Positions 36,019 to 49,866 of a stretch of DNA of 64,000 nucleotides are shown here, piece after piece. The notes beneath the pieces are model-generated. The model was not told the DNA's origin, did no database searches, and saw only the letters and a program-made list of their open reading frames with translations. The DNA is from Phycisphaerales bacterium (GTDB lineage: Bacteria; Planctomycetota; Phycisphaerae; Phycisphaerales; UBA1924): the NCBI GenBank assembly GCA_016709445.1, contig JADJMV010000018.1, forward strand, positions 17,620-81,619. The letters run 5' to 3'. The position numbers were made by a program, and so were the translations under genes. How positions within the stretch are numbered: position 1 is the first letter of the stretch; the number at the start of each line of letters is the position of its first letter.

Positions 36019-36621
36019 ATGTCCTCGACACACCAAGACGACAACCTGATGGCCCACGACTACGACGGGATCCGCGAGTACGACAACCCCACGCCGGGGT
36101 GGTGGCACGCGATCTTCATCGTCTGCGTCCTCTTCGCCGGGGCCTACCTGCTCTTCTTCCACCTCAGTCCCTACGGCTGGACGATCTTCGACCAGCAGGA
36201 CGCGACCGCCAAGCGGATCAATGACAAGGCTCAGGCCATCCTCAAGGCCACCTACGGCTCGCTCACCCCGGACCAGGACAACCTTGTCAGGCTCAGCGGC
36301 AACACCAACGCCCTCGCCGCGGGCAAGGCCATCTTCGAGGGCCGCTGCGCCGCCTGCCACATGCCCGACGGCCGGGGCCTCGTCGGTCCCAATCTCACCG
36401 ATGACTTCGCCAAGAACTACAAGATGCCCGGCGACATCTACAAAGTCGTCTCCGGAGGCGTCCCCGGCACCGCGATGGTGGCATGGGAACCCCTGCTCGG
36501 GCGCGACGACGTCGTCCTCGCCGCGTCCTACGTCATCTCGCTCCGCGGCGCCCACCCCGCCAACCCCAAGGCCCCGGAGGGCGAGCCGCTCCCCGAGTGG
36601 CCCAAGCCCGCCGGAGAGTAA
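36019..36621 (+). CDS. ccoP: cbb3 oxidase cytochrome c subunit III (CcoP), single-heme form
   Basis: 200-aa membrane-anchored cytochrome c. The N-terminus DYDGIREYDNPTPGWWHAIFIVC is the conserved CcoP leader and membrane helix. One heme-binding site follows, RCAACHMPDGRGLVGPNLTDDF, with a downstream Met in GGVPGTAMVAW as probable axial ligand. Classical CcoP is about 300 aa with two hemes; here only one CxxCH is present. AAGGGAA precedes the start, 15 bases after ccoQ. It takes electrons from soluble cytochrome c to CcoO. Confidence 0.9.
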   Translation: MSSTHQDDNLMAHDYDGIREYDNPTPGWWHAIFIVCVLFAGAYLLFFHLSPYGWTIFDQQDATAKRINDKAQAILKATYGSLTPDQDNLVRLSGNTNALAAGKAIFEGRCAACHMPDGRGLVGPNLTDDFAKNYKMPGDIYKVVSGGVPGTAMVAWEPLLGRDDVVLAASYVISLRGAHPANPKAPEGEPLPEWPKPAGE

Positions 36622-36666
36622 GGGCGACTCCGTCGTGGGCGGAGCGCCAGCAAAGGAACCGGTGCC

Positions 36667-38176
36667 ATGTCCACGACCACCGAGCCGCACGAGACCGATC
36701 TGAGCGTCCTCTCGACGCTGAACGCCGACGGATCGCGGCGTTGGATCAAGCCCAAGCCCTCCCGCGGCCGCTTCTGGAAGCGCCGACGCGTCCTCGCGTA
36801 TGCCCTCATCGCCCTCTTCACGCTGATCCCCTATATCAAGATCGGCGGGCGGCCCATGGTCCAGCTCGATATCGGCCGGCGCGTCTTCTCCCTCTTCGGC
36901 TCGGTCTTCTTCCCCACCGACACCGTGATTCTCGCGCTCCTTGTCGTCAGCTTCTTCGTCTTCATTTTCCTTCTCACCGCCCTCTTCGGGCGCGTTTGGT
37001 GCGGGTGGGGCTGCCCCCAGACCGTCTACATGGAATTCCTCTTCCGTCCCATCGAGCGGCTCTTTGAGGGCGAGCCCGGCAAAAAAGTCCGCAAGGGCGC
37101 CTGGCGAAAGCCCGCCAAGTGGGCCACCTACCTCGTCCTCTGCATCTACCTCGCGCACACCTTCCTCGCCTACTTCGTCGGCGTTGATCAGCTCAGGCTG
37201 TGGATCACCCGCTCCCCATTCGACCACCCGGCGCCATTCCTCGTCATGGCGGTCACCACCGGCCTCATGATGTTCGATTTCTGCTTCTTCCGCGAGCAGA
37301 CCTGCCTCGTCGCCTGCCCCTATGGAAGGCTCCAATCCGTCCTCCTCGACCGAAACAGCCTCATCGTCACCTACGACCCGACCCGCGGAGAGCCCGCGGC
37401 CAAAAAGCCGCAGGCCCGCCGCGGACGTCTCCCTTGCTGTCGTCGAGGCCCCCAAGCAGGGCGACTGCATCGACTGCCACAAGTGCGTCACCACCTGCCC
37501 GACGGGCATCGACATCCGCAACGGACTCCAGATGGAGTGTGTCCACTGCACCCAGTGCATCGACGCCTGCGACGATGTGATGGACAAGATCGGCCGGCCC
37601 CGCGGGCTGATCCGCTATAGCGCCCAGGCCCGCATCGAGGGCGAGAAGCAGCACTTCCTCCGCCCACGTGTCGTCATCTACCCACTCATCCTCGCCGCGC
37701 TCCTCACCGGACTCATCACGGTCCTCGGGAGTATCAAGGACGCCGAGATCACGGTGGTCAGGGCCCGGGGCGGGCTCCCGTATTTCCGCGTCGAGGAGGC
37801 CGCCGGCGACCAGATCGGCACACGCCTCAGCGTCCGCGTCCGGAACCGGACCGACAAGCCCGTCGACTACGACTTCGCCCTCCCCGATATCCCGGGGGCG
37901 ACCGTCAGCCGGGGCGACGGGCCCGTCCACGTCGAGGCATACGGCCTGGCCACCGCCGAGATGGTCCTGCTCCTGCCGCCCCGGGCCTACAACGAGCACG
38001 GAAGGCGCGAAGTCCGCCTCGCCGTCACCGGCTCCGATGGGTTCGCCACGCAGGTGCCCTATGGTCTCATCGGCCCGGCGTGGCTCGAAGGCCGCGACGA
38101 AGGTGAGCATGGCGACGAGCGGCGCGATCACGAGGTCGTGCCCGGCAAGCAGCACACCCCGGAACCGGATTCCTGA
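36667..38176 (+). CDS. ccoG: cbb3 oxidase maturation ferredoxin CcoG (frameshifted)
   Basis: Membrane iron-sulfur protein thought to reduce copper for CcoN assembly. N-terminal half: RVWCGWGCPQTVYMEFLFRPIERL and FFREQTCLVACPYGRLQS. C-terminal half: two 4Fe-4S clusters, CIDCHKCVTTCPTGIDIRNG and CVHCTQCIDACDDVMDK. A last helix and an Ig-like FixG_C domain follow (LSVRVRNRTDKPVDYDFALPD). The frame breaks between about 37390 and 37435. Dropping one A from the A5 run 37402-37406 joins EPAAK to SRRPAADVSLAVVEAPKQGDCIDC. AAGGAA precedes the start. FixH follows after 3 bases. Confidence 0.88.
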
Positions 38177-38179
38177 TCC

Positions 38180-38683
38180 ATGAGCCAGAGCAGACCCCTT
38201 ATTCCCCCGCACGTCTTCTGGCCTGGCATGGTCTTCGCCCTGATCGGCCTGAGCCTCACGATGGTGACCATCACCGTCGTTGCCGCCGTGCGCGACCCCT
38301 CCTTTGCCGTCGAGAAGGACTATTACGAGAAGGGCCTCCACTGGGATCAACACCTCGCCGAGCAGCAGCAGATGGACCTGCTCGGCTGGACCGTGCGGCC
38401 CGCCCTCGGGGCGGCAGACGCCGAGGGCCGCCGCGTGATCTCCCTCCGACTCTCCGGCCCCCACGGCGACCCCATCGAGGGCGCCACGGTCAAGCTCTCC
38501 TACTTCCACAACGCGACCGCTTCGGAAGTGGTCGAGGCCAGCCTCGCGCCCGCGGCCGAGCCCGGCCTCTACCAGACCGATCCGGCGCCCATGCGCCCCG
38601 GCTTCTGGACCCTGAAGCTCGACATCCGCAGCGGGGACGACCATTGGGCGCGGGAACAGACCCTCGAGGCTCGCGCGGAGTAA
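38180..38683 (+). CDS. ccoH: cbb3 oxidase assembly protein FixH/CcoH
   Basis: 167-aa single-pass membrane protein: N-terminal helix (FWPGMVFALIGLSLTMVTITVVAAV) then DPSFAVEKDYYEKGLHWDQHLAEQQQ, the FixH signature, and a periplasmic Ig-like domain ending TLKLDIRSGDDHWAREQTL. FixH is needed for stable cbb3 assembly together with CcoG, CcoI and CcoS. It lies 3 bases after ccoG and 2 bases before the next gene. Confidence 0.9.
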   Translation: MSQSRPLIPPHVFWPGMVFALIGLSLTMVTITVVAAVRDPSFAVEKDYYEKGLHWDQHLAEQQQMDLLGWTVRPALGAADAEGRRVISLRLSGPHGDPIEGATVKLSYFHNATASEVVEASLAPAAEPGLYQTDPAPMRPGFWTLKLDIRSGDDHWAREQTLEARAE

Positions 38684-38685
38684 CC

Positions 38686-39609
38686 ATGGGCGCACTCATC
38701 GCGACCGTGTTCGCCGCCAGCCTCCTCGGCAGCGCCCACTGCGCCGGCATGTGCGGCGCATTCGTCGCCTTCGCCGTCGGCATCGACGATCCGCAGGCCG
38801 CACGCAAGCGCGCCCGCCTGCACGCCGCCTACAACCTCGGACGCCTCCTGACCTACACCGTGCTCGGCGCCGTGGCCGGCGCCCTCGGCGGCGCCCTCGA
38901 TCTGGCCGGCTCCATGGCCGGCCTCTCCCGCGTCGCCGCCGCGCTCGCCGGCGCCATGCTCATCGTCTTCGGCGCCACCCACCTCCTCCGCGCCATGGGC
39001 CTCCGTATCGCCCAGTTCCGCCCGCCGCGATTCATGCAGCAGGCCCTCCGTGCCGCCAACCGCGCCGCCATGACCCTCCCCCCCGTCCGCCGGGCGGTGG
39101 TGATCGGGCTGATGACCACCCTGCTCCCCTGCGGCTGGCTCTACGCCTTCGTCGCCGCCGCCGCGGGGACAGGGAGCGCCCCGCTCGGCGCCCTGACCAT
39201 GGGCGCCTTCTGGCTCGGCACGCTCCCGATGATGGTGGCCGTCGGCGTCGGGGTCCGCGCCCTTGCCGGGCCCCTCGCCTCGCGCCTGCCATTCCTCATG
39301 CCGCTGCTCGTGATGGCCGCCGGGCTCTTCACGATCTTCTCCCGCGTCTCCGTCTCCGTCGACGCGCTCCGCAGCGCGGCCGCCAAGGTCGAGACCACGA
39401 GCCTCGAATCGCTCTCCTCGAGCGTCAAGGGGCTCGACGCCGAGAGCATGCCCTGCTGCTCGGGCGAGCCGCCGGTCGTTGAGCCCGCCGCCCCACCGGT
39501 CGGCGATGCCGCCAGCGCCTGCCCCTGCGAGCACTGCGCGCAACCCGACGCCGCATGCGACGAGCCCTGCGGCTGCTGCGACGCGGAGAGCCCCGCCGAT
39601 GACCGGTGA
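38686..39609 (+). CDS. SafE/DsbD-like membrane protein with Cys-rich tail
   Basis: 307-aa polytopic protein of the sulfite-exporter/UreH/DsbD_2 group commonly found between ccoH and ccoI. It starts at 38686, 2 bases after ccoH, with LLGSAHCAGMCGAFVAFAVG, the HCxGMCG motif in helix 1. LMTTLLPCGWLYAFVAAAAG follows in the second half. The C-terminal ~60 residues are soluble and very Cys-rich (MPCCSGE, CPCEHCAQPDAACDEPCGCC), a likely metal- or thiol-handling tail. Probably involved in copper delivery or cytochrome assembly for the oxidase. It overlaps ccoI by 11 bases. Confidence 0.82.
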   Translation: MGALIATVFAASLLGSAHCAGMCGAFVAFAVGIDDPQAARKRARLHAAYNLGRLLTYTVLGAVAGALGGALDLAGSMAGLSRVAAALAGAMLIVFGATHLLRAMGLRIAQFRPPRFMQQALRAANRAAMTLPPVRRAVVIGLMTTLLPCGWLYAFVAAAAGTGSAPLGALTMGAFWLGTLPMMVAVGVGVRALAGPLASRLPFLMPLLVMAAGLFTIFSRVSVSVDALRSAAAKVETTSLESLSSSVKGLDAESMPCCSGEPPVVEPAAPPVGDAASACPCEHCAQPDAACDEPCGCCDAESPADDR

Positions 39610-42062
39610 GGCGATCGCCAGTTCGTCCGCCAGCGCGCGCGCCGCGCGCACCGCCTGCTCCCACTGTGGCCTCCCCGTCCCGGCCGGCCTCGTCGAGCCC
39701 GACACGACCGAACAGTTCTGCTGCGGCGCCTGCCGCGCCGTCTGGGAAGCCATCCACGGGTGCGGCCTCGAACGCTACTACGAACTCCGCGACCGCCAGG
39801 GCGCGCAGGGCCAGAAGGCCCAGACCACCGGACGCGCCTACGAGGAGTTCGACGACCCGACCTTCCGCGATCTCTACTGCAAAGACCTCGGCAACGGTGC
39901 CTTCACCGCCGAACTCTTCCTCGAGGGCGTCCATTGTGTCGCCTGCGTCTGGCTCGTCGAGAAGCTCCCCGAACTCGAGAAGGGTCTGCTGGAGTGCCGA
40001 CTCGATCTGGGCCGCTCGCTCGTCCGAGCCACCTGGGACTCCAACACCATCGGCCTCTCCGGCGTCGCCCGCGCCCTCGACCGCCTCGGCTACGTGCCCC
40101 ACCCCGCCAAGGGCGCCGGCGCCCGGGACGCCCGCCGACGCGAAGACCGCGCCTTCCTCTCCCGCCTCGCCGTGGCCGGCGCCCTGGCCGGCAATGTCAT
40201 GCTCATGTCCTGGGCCCTCTACGCCGGCATCTTCGGCGGCATCGAGCGCGAGTTCGAGCAGCTCTTCCGCTGGACCAGCATGGTCCTCACCGCCGCCGCA
40301 CTCGCCTGGCCCGGACGCACCTTCTTCAAGGGCGCCCTCGCCGCGCTCCGTACCCGCACACGCAACCTCGACCTGCCCATCGCCCTCGGACTCACCGCAG
40401 GTATGGTCACCAGCGTCGTCAATACCATCCTCGGACCCCCCCGCGAGGTCTATTTCGATACGATCGCCGTGCTGGTCTTCCTCCTCCTCTGCGGCCGCTG
40501 GGTCCAGCACCGCCAGCAGCGCACCGCCACCGACGCCGTCGAGCTGCTCTACTCGCTCACCCCCGCCCGCGCCCGCATCTGGGAGGCCGGCGCGACCCGC
40601 GAGGCCCCGATCGACGCCGTCACACCCGGCACGATCGTCGAGGTCCGCGCCGACGAGTCCTTCCCCGTCGACGGCCTCGTCGTCGAGGGGCAGAGCAGCG
40701 TGGATCAATCCATCCTCTCGGGCGAAGTCGCGCCCCGTGCGTGTCGGGGTCGGGCAGCGCGTGAGCGCGGGGAGTGTGAACCTCTCCGAGCGCGTACTCG
40801 TCAAGGTCGAGGCCGCGGGCTCGGAGACGCGAGTCGGGCGTCTGATGCGTCTTGTCGAAGAAAGCGCACTCCGCCGCGCCCCGATCGTCAAGGTCGCCGA
40901 CCGTGTCGCTGGCTGGTTCGTCGGAGCGGTGATCCTCCTCTCGCTCGCGACGCTGGTGCTCTGGCTCTTCCTCCGCCCGGCCGAGGCGGTTGACCATGCC
41001 CTCGCCCTGCTCATCGTCACCTGCCCCTGCGCCCTGGGCATCGCCACCCCGCTCGCCGTTACGGCCGCGATCGGCCGAGCCGCCCAGCGCGGCATCATGA
41101 TCAAGGGTGGGGAGGTGCTCGAGCGCCTGAACCGTCCGGGCGTGCTCCTTCTCGACAAGACCGGCACGATCACCGAGGGCCGGCAGCAGCTCATCGAGTG
41201 GAGCGGCGACGAAGGCGTCAAGCCCGCCGTCGCCGCGCTCGAGGCCCGCTCCTCTCACCCCGTCGCCCGCGCCCTCGCCACCGCTCTCGGACGGCACAAG
41301 CTCGATGTCGGCGAGGTCGAGCAGCGCCAGGGCCTCGGCATCCGTGCCCGCGTCGCCGGACACGACCTCGCCGTCGGCTCGCCGGCCTTCGTCACCGAGG
41401 CCCTCGCCGCCACGAGCGCGCCCTGGGCCGCCGAGGCCATCGCCGCCGCCGCCGACCGGGGCCTCTCGCCCATCGTCGTCGCGCAGGACGGGGCCATCGT
41501 GGCCGTCGCCGCCCTCGGCGACGCGATCCGTCCCGACGCCGCCGAGGCGATCCGACGACTCCAACGCGACGGATGGCGCGTTCGCATCCTCTCCGGCGAC
41601 GACCCCCGCGTCGTCCGCGCCGTCGCCGCCCAGCTCGGCCTCGCCCCCGAAGACGCCGCCGGCGGCGCCAGCCCCGAGGAGAAGCTCGCGGCCGTCGAGC
41701 GCGAGGGGGGAACGGTCGTCATGGTCGGAGACGGAGTGAACGACGCCGCCGCCCTCGCCCGCGCCGCCGTCGGGGTCGCCGTCAGCGGCGGCGCCGAGGC
41801 CAGCCTCGCGGCCGCCGATGTCTACATGCTCCACCCCGGCCTCATGGGGATCGTGGAACTCTGCGAGGGTTCGCGCCGGGCGGTCCGCGCGATCCATCGC
41901 GGCCTCGCCGTCTCCCTCGTCTACAACGCCCTGGCCGCCTCGCTCGCCGTGTCGGGACACATCAACGCCCTCTTCGCCGCCATCCTCATGCCGCTCTCCG
42001 GGCTCACGGTCCTCGCCATCTCCCTGCGCTCCCGCACCTTCGGAGACCACGCGTGTCGGTGA
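39599..42062 (+). CDS. ccoI: Copper-exporting P1B-ATPase CcoI/FixI (frameshifted)
   Basis: Copper pump supplying the periplasm for cbb3 assembly. The N-terminus has a Cys-rich zinc-ribbon-like part (CSHCGLPV...FCCGACRAVWEAI) and an HMA-like domain with HCVACVWLVEKL. After the break: CPCALGIATPLAVTAAIGRAAQRGIMIKGG (Cu-type CPC), DKTGTITEG, SSHPVARALA and GDGVNDAAALARAAVGVAVSGG. The frame shifts at the C4 run 40733-40736; removing one C gives SGEVAPVRVGVGQRVSAG. The start at 39599 overlaps the previous gene by 11 bases. The stop overlaps the ccoS ATG (TGATG). Confidence 0.9.
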
Positions 42063-42283
42063 TGTACATCGTCCTGCCCCTCGCCCTCGTCTTTGCCGGT
42101 TTCGCCGTCTGGGCCTTCATCTGGGCCGTGCGGCAGGGGCAGCTCGACGATCTCCAAACCCCGGCCGCTCGGATGCTCCTCGATGAGGACGAAGCCCCAC
42201 GCACTCCTCCTCCTAATGAGACTCTGTCTCAGGGCCGCGAAGAACATCCCGATGCCGAAGCGCACGACGGCCGCAAGACCTAA
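42062..42283 (+). CDS. ccoS: cbb3 oxidase maturation protein CcoS
   Basis: 73-aa protein with one N-terminal helix: MYIVLPLALVFAGFAVWAFIWAVRQGQLDDLQTP, the CcoS signature in which GQLDDL is strongly conserved. It is required for heme and CuB insertion into CcoN. The ATG at 42062 shares one base with the ccoI stop; two in-frame GTG codons lie just upstream. The C-terminal tail is variable and acidic. Confidence 0.92.
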   Translation: MYIVLPLALVFAGFAVWAFIWAVRQGQLDDLQTPAARMLLDEDEAPRTPPPNETLSQGREEHPDAEAHDGRKT

Positions 42284-44234
42284 CCTTGCAATGCGATGGC
42301 AAGTCTCTCGGCAGCGAATACGAGCCTGGACGGCGCCTCAGCTCCCGGGCGCACCGATTTCGTGCTCTGGCGCCCCTGGGTCCAGCTGTGGCTCTCCGTC
42401 GCCGCGGGCGCGGCACTGCTCCTCGGCGTTCTGCTTGTCGTCGGGCTCGGCAACCCCTTCGGTGAGTGGTGCTACTACGCCAGCCTCGCCATCGGCCTGG
42501 TCTACGGCCTTCACGCCGCCACGATCGCCCTCGCGGAGAAGCGCGTCGATATCGATGTCTTGATGGTCGTTGGCGCCGTCATGGCCGCCGCCGTCCACCA
42601 CGCCGAGGAGGGCGCCCTCCTCCTCGTGCTCTTCACCTTCGCCGGCGCCCTCGAAGAGCTGGCCATGGCCCGCACCCAGCGCGAGATCCGCGCCCTCCAT
42701 GGCATCATGCCCGACCGCGCCATCGCCCTCCGCGGCGGCGAGTGGACCGACGTCACGCCCGAGAGCCTGGCCGTCGGCGAGGAGATCCGCATCCGCCCCG
42801 GCGACCGTGTCCCCGTCGACGCGCTCATCCTCGAGGGCGTCTCCAGCGTGGACGAGTCCACCCTCACCGGCGAGAGTGTTCCCCGCGCCGTCGAGCCCGG
42901 CGCGGCGGTCTATGCCGGCACCATCAACGGCGAGGCGGTCCTCCGCGCCCGCGTTGCCAAGCTCGCCAGCGAATCCAGCGTCCAGCGCGTCCTGGCGATG
43001 GTCACCGAGGCCCGCGAACAGCGCGAGCCGCTCCAACGCACCATCGACCGCGTCGGACAGCCCTACACCCTCCTCGTCCTCGGCCTCAGCTCCGCCGTCT
43101 TCCTCGTCTGGCGATTCGCCCTCGGAGTGCCCGCTGCCGATGCCGTCTACACCGCCATCACGCTGCTGATTGTCGCCTCGCCCTGCGCCCTGGTCATCGC
43201 CACGCCGACCGCCACGCTCTCCGCCATCGCACGCGGCGCCCGTGCCGGTGTCCTCTTCAAGGGCGGCGAGTCCATCGACCGGCTCAGCCGCACCCGCGCC
43301 GTCTGCTTTGACAAGACCGGCACCCTCACCAAGGGACGCCCGATCTACCGCGAGATCCGGCCCCGCGACGGCGGCGACGCCGCACCGCTCCTCGCCCTGG
43401 CCGCCCAGCTCGAACGAGACTCCACCCACCCCACCGCGAAGGCCATCCTCCAGGCCGGCGAGGCCGCCGGTGCGCTCCCGAGCATCGATCAGGTCCGCTC
43501 GATCGCCGGGCGCGGCATGGCCGGCCAGCACGGGGGCGTCGAGGCCCGCGTCGGCAACCTCGCGTTCGTTGGCGAGATCGTGGACGCTCCGGCGCGCGCG
43601 TGGCTCGAGGCCACGCTTCGGGCCGTCCGCGAGCAGGGCCAGCTCGGCGTCGCCATCGCGACGGGCGCCGGCGCCTGCGCCGTGCTCGTCCTGCGAGACG
43701 AGATCCGAGTCGGAGCCGCCGAGCTGGTTCGCCAGCTCCACGCCCTCGACGTTCGGCCCGTCCGCATGCTCACCGGCGACGACGAAGTCGTCGCCAAACG
43801 CGTCGCCGAAGAGCTCGGCCTCGACGCCTACGACGCCTCCCTGCTCCCCGAGCAGAAGGTTGCCGCGGTCGAAGCCATGAAGCGGGAGCACGCCGGGCGA
43901 TCCACACGCTCGGGCATCGCCGTCATCGGCGACGGTGTCAACGACGCCCCCGCCCTCGCCGCCGCCGACGTCTCCATCGCCGTTGGCTCCATCGGCTCCG
44001 ACGCCGCCCTTGAGTCCGCCGACATCGTCCTGCTCAGCGACGACCTGACCCGCGTCCCCTGGGCCCTCCGCCTCGCCCGCGCCACGCGCAAGACCGTCGC
44101 CGTCAACCTCGTCTTCGCTCTCTCGGTGATCGTCGTGATGGGCCTCGTCGTCGTGATCGGGTCCCGCACCGGCCTCAAGGTCCCGATGGCGGTGGGGGTC
44201 CTCGCCCACGAGGGCGGCACCGTCGCCGTCGTCC

Positions 44235-47930
<3,696 letters not shown>

Positions 47931-47974
47931 GGCCGCTGATGCTAGCGTCCGCCCATTCCGGACCATCATCGCCG

Positions 47975-47990
47975 AATCAATCGATTGATT
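47975..47990. promoter_or_regulatory. 16-bp perfect palindrome, probable TetR operator
   Basis: AATCAATCGATTGATT is self-complementary over all 16 bases and is strikingly AT-rich for this genome. It lies between the divergent MscS-family and TetR genes, 34 bp upstream of the proposed TetR GTG start. Size and position fit a TetR-family dimer site controlling the TetR-adaptor-RND operon and perhaps the channel gene. It also argues against a TTG start at 47985, which would lie inside it. Confidence 0.6.
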
Positions 47991-48023
47991 GACTCTGGCC
48001 TGCACCCGCATACCCTCCAGTCC

Positions 48024-48701
48024 GTGGCACGCGCCGAAGAAAACACCAGGGATCGCCTCCTCGACGCCGCGGAGAACCTCTTCGGCGAGCGCTCCTTCGC
48101 CGCCGTCGGCATCCGGGAGATCGCCGACCACGCGGGCGTCAACCTCTCCGGCATCAAGTACCACTTCGGCTCCAAGTGGGGGCTCTACCTCGAGACGGTC
48201 CGGCGCTCCATGGAACGCCGCGGCTCCTCCGCCGCCTGGTCCCTGCTCGAGGACGCCCCCCCCAGCCCGCAGCACGCCGCCCTCCTCCTCCGAGACTTCA
48301 TCGGCGCCTTCCTCCGCGTCATCCTCGGGCCCGAGGATTCCGGCTCCTGCGCCTGCCTTGTCATGCACGCGGCACTCGAGCCCGGCGAGGGCACCGACCT
48401 GATCGTTCAGGAGTTCGTGCGCCCGCACCACGAGCGCCTCTGCGCCCTCGTCGCCGTCCTCTGCCCGGCCGCCGACGCCTCCGAACGCTCACGCTACGCC
48501 CAGTGCGTGATGGCCCAACTCATCCACCAGCGGCTCTTCCGCGCCTTCATCGAACGCATCCACCCCGCCCCCGACCGGGGCGAGGCCGAAATCGAACGCA
48601 TCGCCGACGAGATCACCGCCTTCTCCCTCCGGGGGATGGGCTGCCCGCTCGAGACACTCGCCCCGCTCCACGATGCCGCGGCGACAGGAGATACCGAATG
48701 A
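48024..48701 (+). CDS. TetR/AcrR-family transcriptional regulator
   Basis: 225-aa regulator. N-terminal HTH: NTRDRLLDAAENLFGERSFAAVGIREIADHAGVNLSGIKYHFGSKWGLY. The C-terminal ligand domain includes LRDFIGAFLRVILGPEDSGSCACLVMHAALEP and RYAQCVMAQLIHQRLFRAF, similar to the CecR/YbiH-like (DUF1956) group. The GTG start at 48024 is chosen over TTG at 47985 because the latter falls inside the 16-bp palindrome. Its stop overlaps the adaptor start (ATGA). It is therefore the first gene of an efflux operon and most likely its repressor. Confidence 0.9.
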   Translation: MARAEENTRDRLLDAAENLFGERSFAAVGIREIADHAGVNLSGIKYHFGSKWGLYLETVRRSMERRGSSAAWSLLEDAPPSPQHAALLLRDFIGAFLRVILGPEDSGSCACLVMHAALEPGEGTDLIVQEFVRPHHERLCALVAVLCPAADASERSRYAQCVMAQLIHQRLFRAFIERIHPAPDRGEAEIERIADEITAFSLRGMGCPLETLAPLHDAAATGDTE

Positions 48702-49866
48702 CCGCCCCGCGTTGGGCCCTCGCCGCCATCCTCGGCGCGCTCGGCCTCGCCCCGCCCGCCCTTGCCCAGGGCCCCTCCCCCGTCCGCACCGCCACCGTCA
48801 GCCGGCGTGACGTCGTCGAACGACGCATGGTCACCGGCGAGCTCCAGAGCCTCCGCCAGGCCGAGGTCGCCAGCCAGGAGGCCGGCGTCGTCGTCAGCAT
48901 CGGCGTCGACATCGGCGACGCCGTCGAGGCCGGCCAGGAACTCGCCACCCTCGACGACGAGCGCCTCCAGCTGGAGAAGCAGCGCGCCACCGCCGAGCGG
49001 GCCAGCGCCGCCAGCACCATCGCCGAGGCCCGCGCCCTCCGCGACCGCTGGCAGGCCGAGATCGCCTCGCTCGACGAGGCCACGCAGCGCGGCGCCAGCA
49101 ACACCCGCGAGCGGCGCGACGCCGAGTCCGAGTTCCGGCAGGCCGACGCCCGCCTCGAGAAGGCCGAACGCGACGTCGATGTGTACGACGCCCGCCTCGC
49201 CCTCCTCGAGCGGCGCCTCAAGGACATGCACATCCGCGCCCCATTCGCCGGCGTGATCTCCCGCAAGCTCACCGAGAAGGGCGAATGGCTCGCCGAGGGC
49301 GACTCCGTCTGCGAGGTCCTCGCCATCAACGAGCTGCAGGTCGCCCTCGATGTCCCCCAGCGATACCTCACCTCCCTCACCGAATCGCCCCTCTCCGGCG
49401 ACGACATCGTCATCAAGCTCGACGCCTCCGACACGGTCCTCCCGCTCGAAAACGTCCGCGTCGTCCCCAAGATCGACGAGCGGTCCCGCACCTTCTCCCT
49501 CGTCGCCCTCGTGCCCAACCGGCAGAACACCCTGGCCGCCGGCGTCAGCGTCGTCGGCTGGGTCCCCACCGGCGCCGTCGCCCCCCACCTGGTCGTCCCC
49601 ACCGACGCCGTGATGCGCAACGATATGGGCGCCTTCGTCTACACCGCCAAGGTCATGGGCGAAGGCCCGCCCAAGGCCGTCCCCACCAGCGTCGAGGTGC
49701 TCTTCGAGATGCCCGGCGAGGTCGTCCTCCGCGACGGCGGGCTCGCCGAGGGTGACCAGGTCGTCGTCGAGGGCAACGAACGACTCTACCCCATGGCCCC
49801 CTCGCCCCCACCAACCCCACCGCGCCCACCACACCCGCCCCGGCCGCCGGAGCAGGAGAAGGCTGA
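48698..49866 (+). CDS. RND efflux periplasmic adaptor (HlyD/MFP family), frameshifted at the C-terminus
   Basis: About 388-aa secreted adaptor joining the RND pump to an outer channel. Signal peptide (WALAAILGALGLAPPALAQ). Barrel-sandwich halves are GELQSLRQAEVASQEAGVVVSIGVDIGDAVEAG and IRAPFAGVISRKLTEKGEWLAEGD around a coiled-coil hairpin. The beta-barrel and membrane-proximal domains end at DGGLAEGDQVVVEGNERLYP. The frame as given has no stop and runs into the RND gene. One missing base near 49789-49796 restores GPLAPTNPTAPTTPAPAAGAGEG and a TGA that overlaps the RND ATG (TGATG, 49864-49868). AGGAG precedes the start. Confidence 0.87.

Noticed and set aside
47931..48431. N-terminal extension of the MscS-family protein
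   Set aside because: It would run through the TetR gene and place the signal peptide about 170 residues inside the protein.
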